This document shows, piece by piece, positions 32,644 to 33,649 of a DNA stretch of 33,649 nt. The translations under genes were made by a program, and so were the position numbers. This DNA comes from Hespellia sp. (GTDB taxonomy: Bacteria; Bacillota; Clostridia; Lachnospirales; Lachnospiraceae). The stretch lies in contig JAAVXR010000062.1 of NCBI GenBank assembly GCA_022790755.1, positions 1 through 33,649 on the forward strand, read 5' to 3'. Numbering within the stretch: the stretch's first letter is position 1; each line of letters begins with the position of its first letter. The notes under the pieces were generated by a model, which was not told where the DNA came from, made no database searches, and saw only the letters and a program-made list of their open reading frames with translations.

Positions 32644-33470
32644 AATTTACGAAAATGCAAGGATTGGGAAATGATTATGTCTATGTAAATTGTTTTCAGG
32701 AGAAAATTGAGAACCCATCGGAGTTAGCGATCAAAGTGAGCGATCGACATTTTGGAATTGGTGCTGACGGACTGATTTTGATCGGACCATCCAAAGTGGC
32801 AGATTTTGAAATGGCGATGTATAATGCGGATGGTTCCCGCGGAGAAATGTGCGGAAATGGAATCCGCTGCGTGGCAAAATATGTCTATGACTATGGATTG
32901 ACGGATCAGACACATATTTCAGTCGAGACGCTTGGTGGAATCAAATATCTGGATTTGACGGTAAAGGATGGAAAAGTGTCCATGGTGAAAGTGGATATGG
33001 GATGTCCCGTCTTATCTGCGAAGGAGATTCCCATTTTGTCGGAGAATGATCGTGTGGTAAATGAGGGGATAGAAGTGGACGGCGTGGAATATCGCATGAC
33101 AGGAGTGTCTATGGGAAACCCGCATGCTGTGGTGTTTGTGGAAGATGTTGAGGGATTGGAAATTGAGAAAACGGGACCGCTGTTTGAAAATCATGAACGG
33201 TTTCCGAAACGAATCAATACAGAATTTATAAAAGTTGTGGATCGAAAGACTGTGGAAATGCGGGTCTGGGAAAGAGGGTCTGGAGAGACGCTGGCCTGTG
33301 GAACCGGCGCCTGCGCGACGGTTGTAGCCTGTGTTTTGAATGGTTTGACGGATGAGACCGTTACAGTCAAACTGAGAGGTGGAGATTTATTAATCCATTG
33401 GGATAAAGAGAGCGATCATGTTTTTATGACAGGGCCTGCAGAGGTGGTATTTGATGGCGAGTGGTGTTAA
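32640..33470 (+). CDS. Diaminopimelate epimerase
   Basis: Encodes 276 residues. It converts LL- to meso-diaminopimelate for lysine and peptidoglycan synthesis. Both catalytic cysteines are present: Cys71 in EMCGNGIRC and Cys220 in LACGTGACA. Other motifs: MQGLGNDYVYVNCF at the start, GIGADGLILI, GNPHAVVFVED and VWERGSGETLACGTG. The start overlaps the ANTAR gene stop (ATGA). AAAAGGAGG lies upstream of the ATG at 32626-32634. Confidence 0.95.
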   Translation: MKFTKMQGLGNDYVYVNCFQEKIENPSELAIKVSDRHFGIGADGLILIGPSKVADFEMAMYNADGSRGEMCGNGIRCVAKYVYDYGLTDQTHISVETLGGIKYLDLTVKDGKVSMVKVDMGCPVLSAKEIPILSENDRVVNEGIEVDGVEYRMTGVSMGNPHAVVFVEDVEGLEIEKTGPLFENHERFPKRINTEFIKVVDRKTVEMRVWERGSGETLACGTGACATVVACVLNGLTDETVTVKLRGGDLLIHWDKESDHVFMTGPAEVVFDGEWC

Positions 33471-33483
33471 AAAAATGTAAAAA

Positions 33484-33509
33484 TTGTAAAAAACTCTTGA
33501 TTTTTACAA
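33484..33509 (+). other. AT-rich hairpin between dapF and tRNA-Gln
   Basis: TTGTAAAAA (33484-33492) pairs with TTTTTACAA (33501-33509), a 9-bp stem; it overlaps the -35 box of the tRNA promoter. Possibly a weak dapF terminator, but there is no T-run after it. Confidence 0.3.
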
Positions 33510-33524
33510 AAAACCTGATATAAT
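33497..33524 (+). promoter_or_regulatory. tRNA-Gln promoter
   Basis: TTGATT (33497-33502), 16 bases, perfect TATAAT (33519-33524). The tRNA begins 36 bases beyond the -10. Confidence 0.7.
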
Positions 33525-33559
33525 AATCTTGTTGTGTTCGGTAAGGATATGACAAGCAT

Positions 33560-33631
33560 TGCGGAATGGTGTAATTGGCAGCACAGCAGACTCTGACTCT
33601 GTTAGTAGGGGTTCAAGTCCCTTTTCCGTAG
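33560..33631 (+). tRNA. tRNA-Gln, anticodon CTG
   Basis: Full cloverleaf: acceptor TGCGGAA with TTCCGTA, D-stem GTGT/GCAC, anticodon stem GCAGA/TCTGT around loop CTCTGAC with anticodon CTG (33593-33595), 4-base variable loop, T-stem AGGGG/CCCTT with loop TTCAAGT, discriminator G. The 3' CCA is not encoded (TCG follows), so it must be added by the CCA-adding enzyme. The CTG anticodon reads only CAG; other Gln isoacceptors must be outside the window. Confidence 0.95.
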
Positions 33632-33649
33632 TCGGGAATCTGTAGCGAG

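Noticed and set aside
1-33649. Insertion sequences, prophage genes, toxin-antitoxin pairs, CRISPR arrays
   Set aside because: No transposase, integrase, phage structural, toxin or cas gene, and no spaced direct-repeat array was seen.

Overview
The window (about 33.6 kb, moderate G+C, genes on both strands but mostly +) looks like ordinary chromosomal sequence from a low-GC Gram-positive anaerobe of the Clostridia, most likely Lachnospiraceae. Reasons: AGGAGG-type ribosome sites throughout; a CsoR/CopA copper module; a two-gene minimal SUF (SMS-type) Fe-S system; ATP-type PEP carboxykinase; a glutamine synthetase followed by an ANTAR regulator; a PdaB-like deacetylase; and a sortase-anchored SpaA/VaFE surface protein. 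I see no insertion sequence, prophage or CRISPR array. This assignment is inference from gene content; no database search was run.

Layout. 1-346: left edge with no gene I can defend. 347-1092: XRE regulator with two membrane segments plus a small membrane protein. 1108-4130: csoR-copA copper efflux, with a textbook CsoR operator inside its promoter and a CopZ-like domain fused to the C-terminus of CopA. 4160-5868: one open frame holding TrmO and a sugar-type nucleotidyltransferase, with an internal ribosome site between them. 5891-7707: terminator, then the SmsC/SmsB (SufC/SufBD) pair. 7774-15607: a tightly packed + strand run (NhaC antiporter, C39-like peptidase, acidic-tailed membrane protein, PHP phosphoesterase, glycogen phosphorylase, 4-alpha-glucanotransferase). 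15608-15795: convergent-gene intergenic region with nested inverted repeats. 15796-18065 (minus): feoB-feoA. 18207-19181: CmpB-type membrane protein with an 11-residue-repeat coiled coil, diverging from feoAB. 19401-23093: large surface adhesin with thioester, SpaA and VaFE domains. 23163-25489: thrC, a small membrane protein, cdd. 25613-27310: pckA. 27386-28276 and 28242-28889 (minus): DUF89 protein and VanZ protein, convergent and overlapping. 29097-30402: deacetylase and an unknown protein. 30445-33470: glnA with a structured leader, ANTAR regulator, dapF. 33560-33631: tRNA-Gln(CTG).

How the genes work together. Three metal systems are present: CsoR senses Cu(I) and controls CopA, FeoAB imports Fe(II), and the Sms pair builds Fe-S clusters. 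GlgP and MalQ together break down glycogen and malto-oligosaccharides. GlnA with the ANTAR protein looks like a nitrogen unit controlled at the RNA level. The most unusual points are two places where a downstream cistron with its own ribosome site lies in the same uninterrupted frame as the upstream gene (CopA/CopZ and TrmO/nucleotidyltransferase), the glnA leader paired with a receiver-less ANTAR protein, and the multi-bond surface adhesin with an atypical sorting signal. I did not find a clearly new multi-gene system; the leads above are the best candidates.
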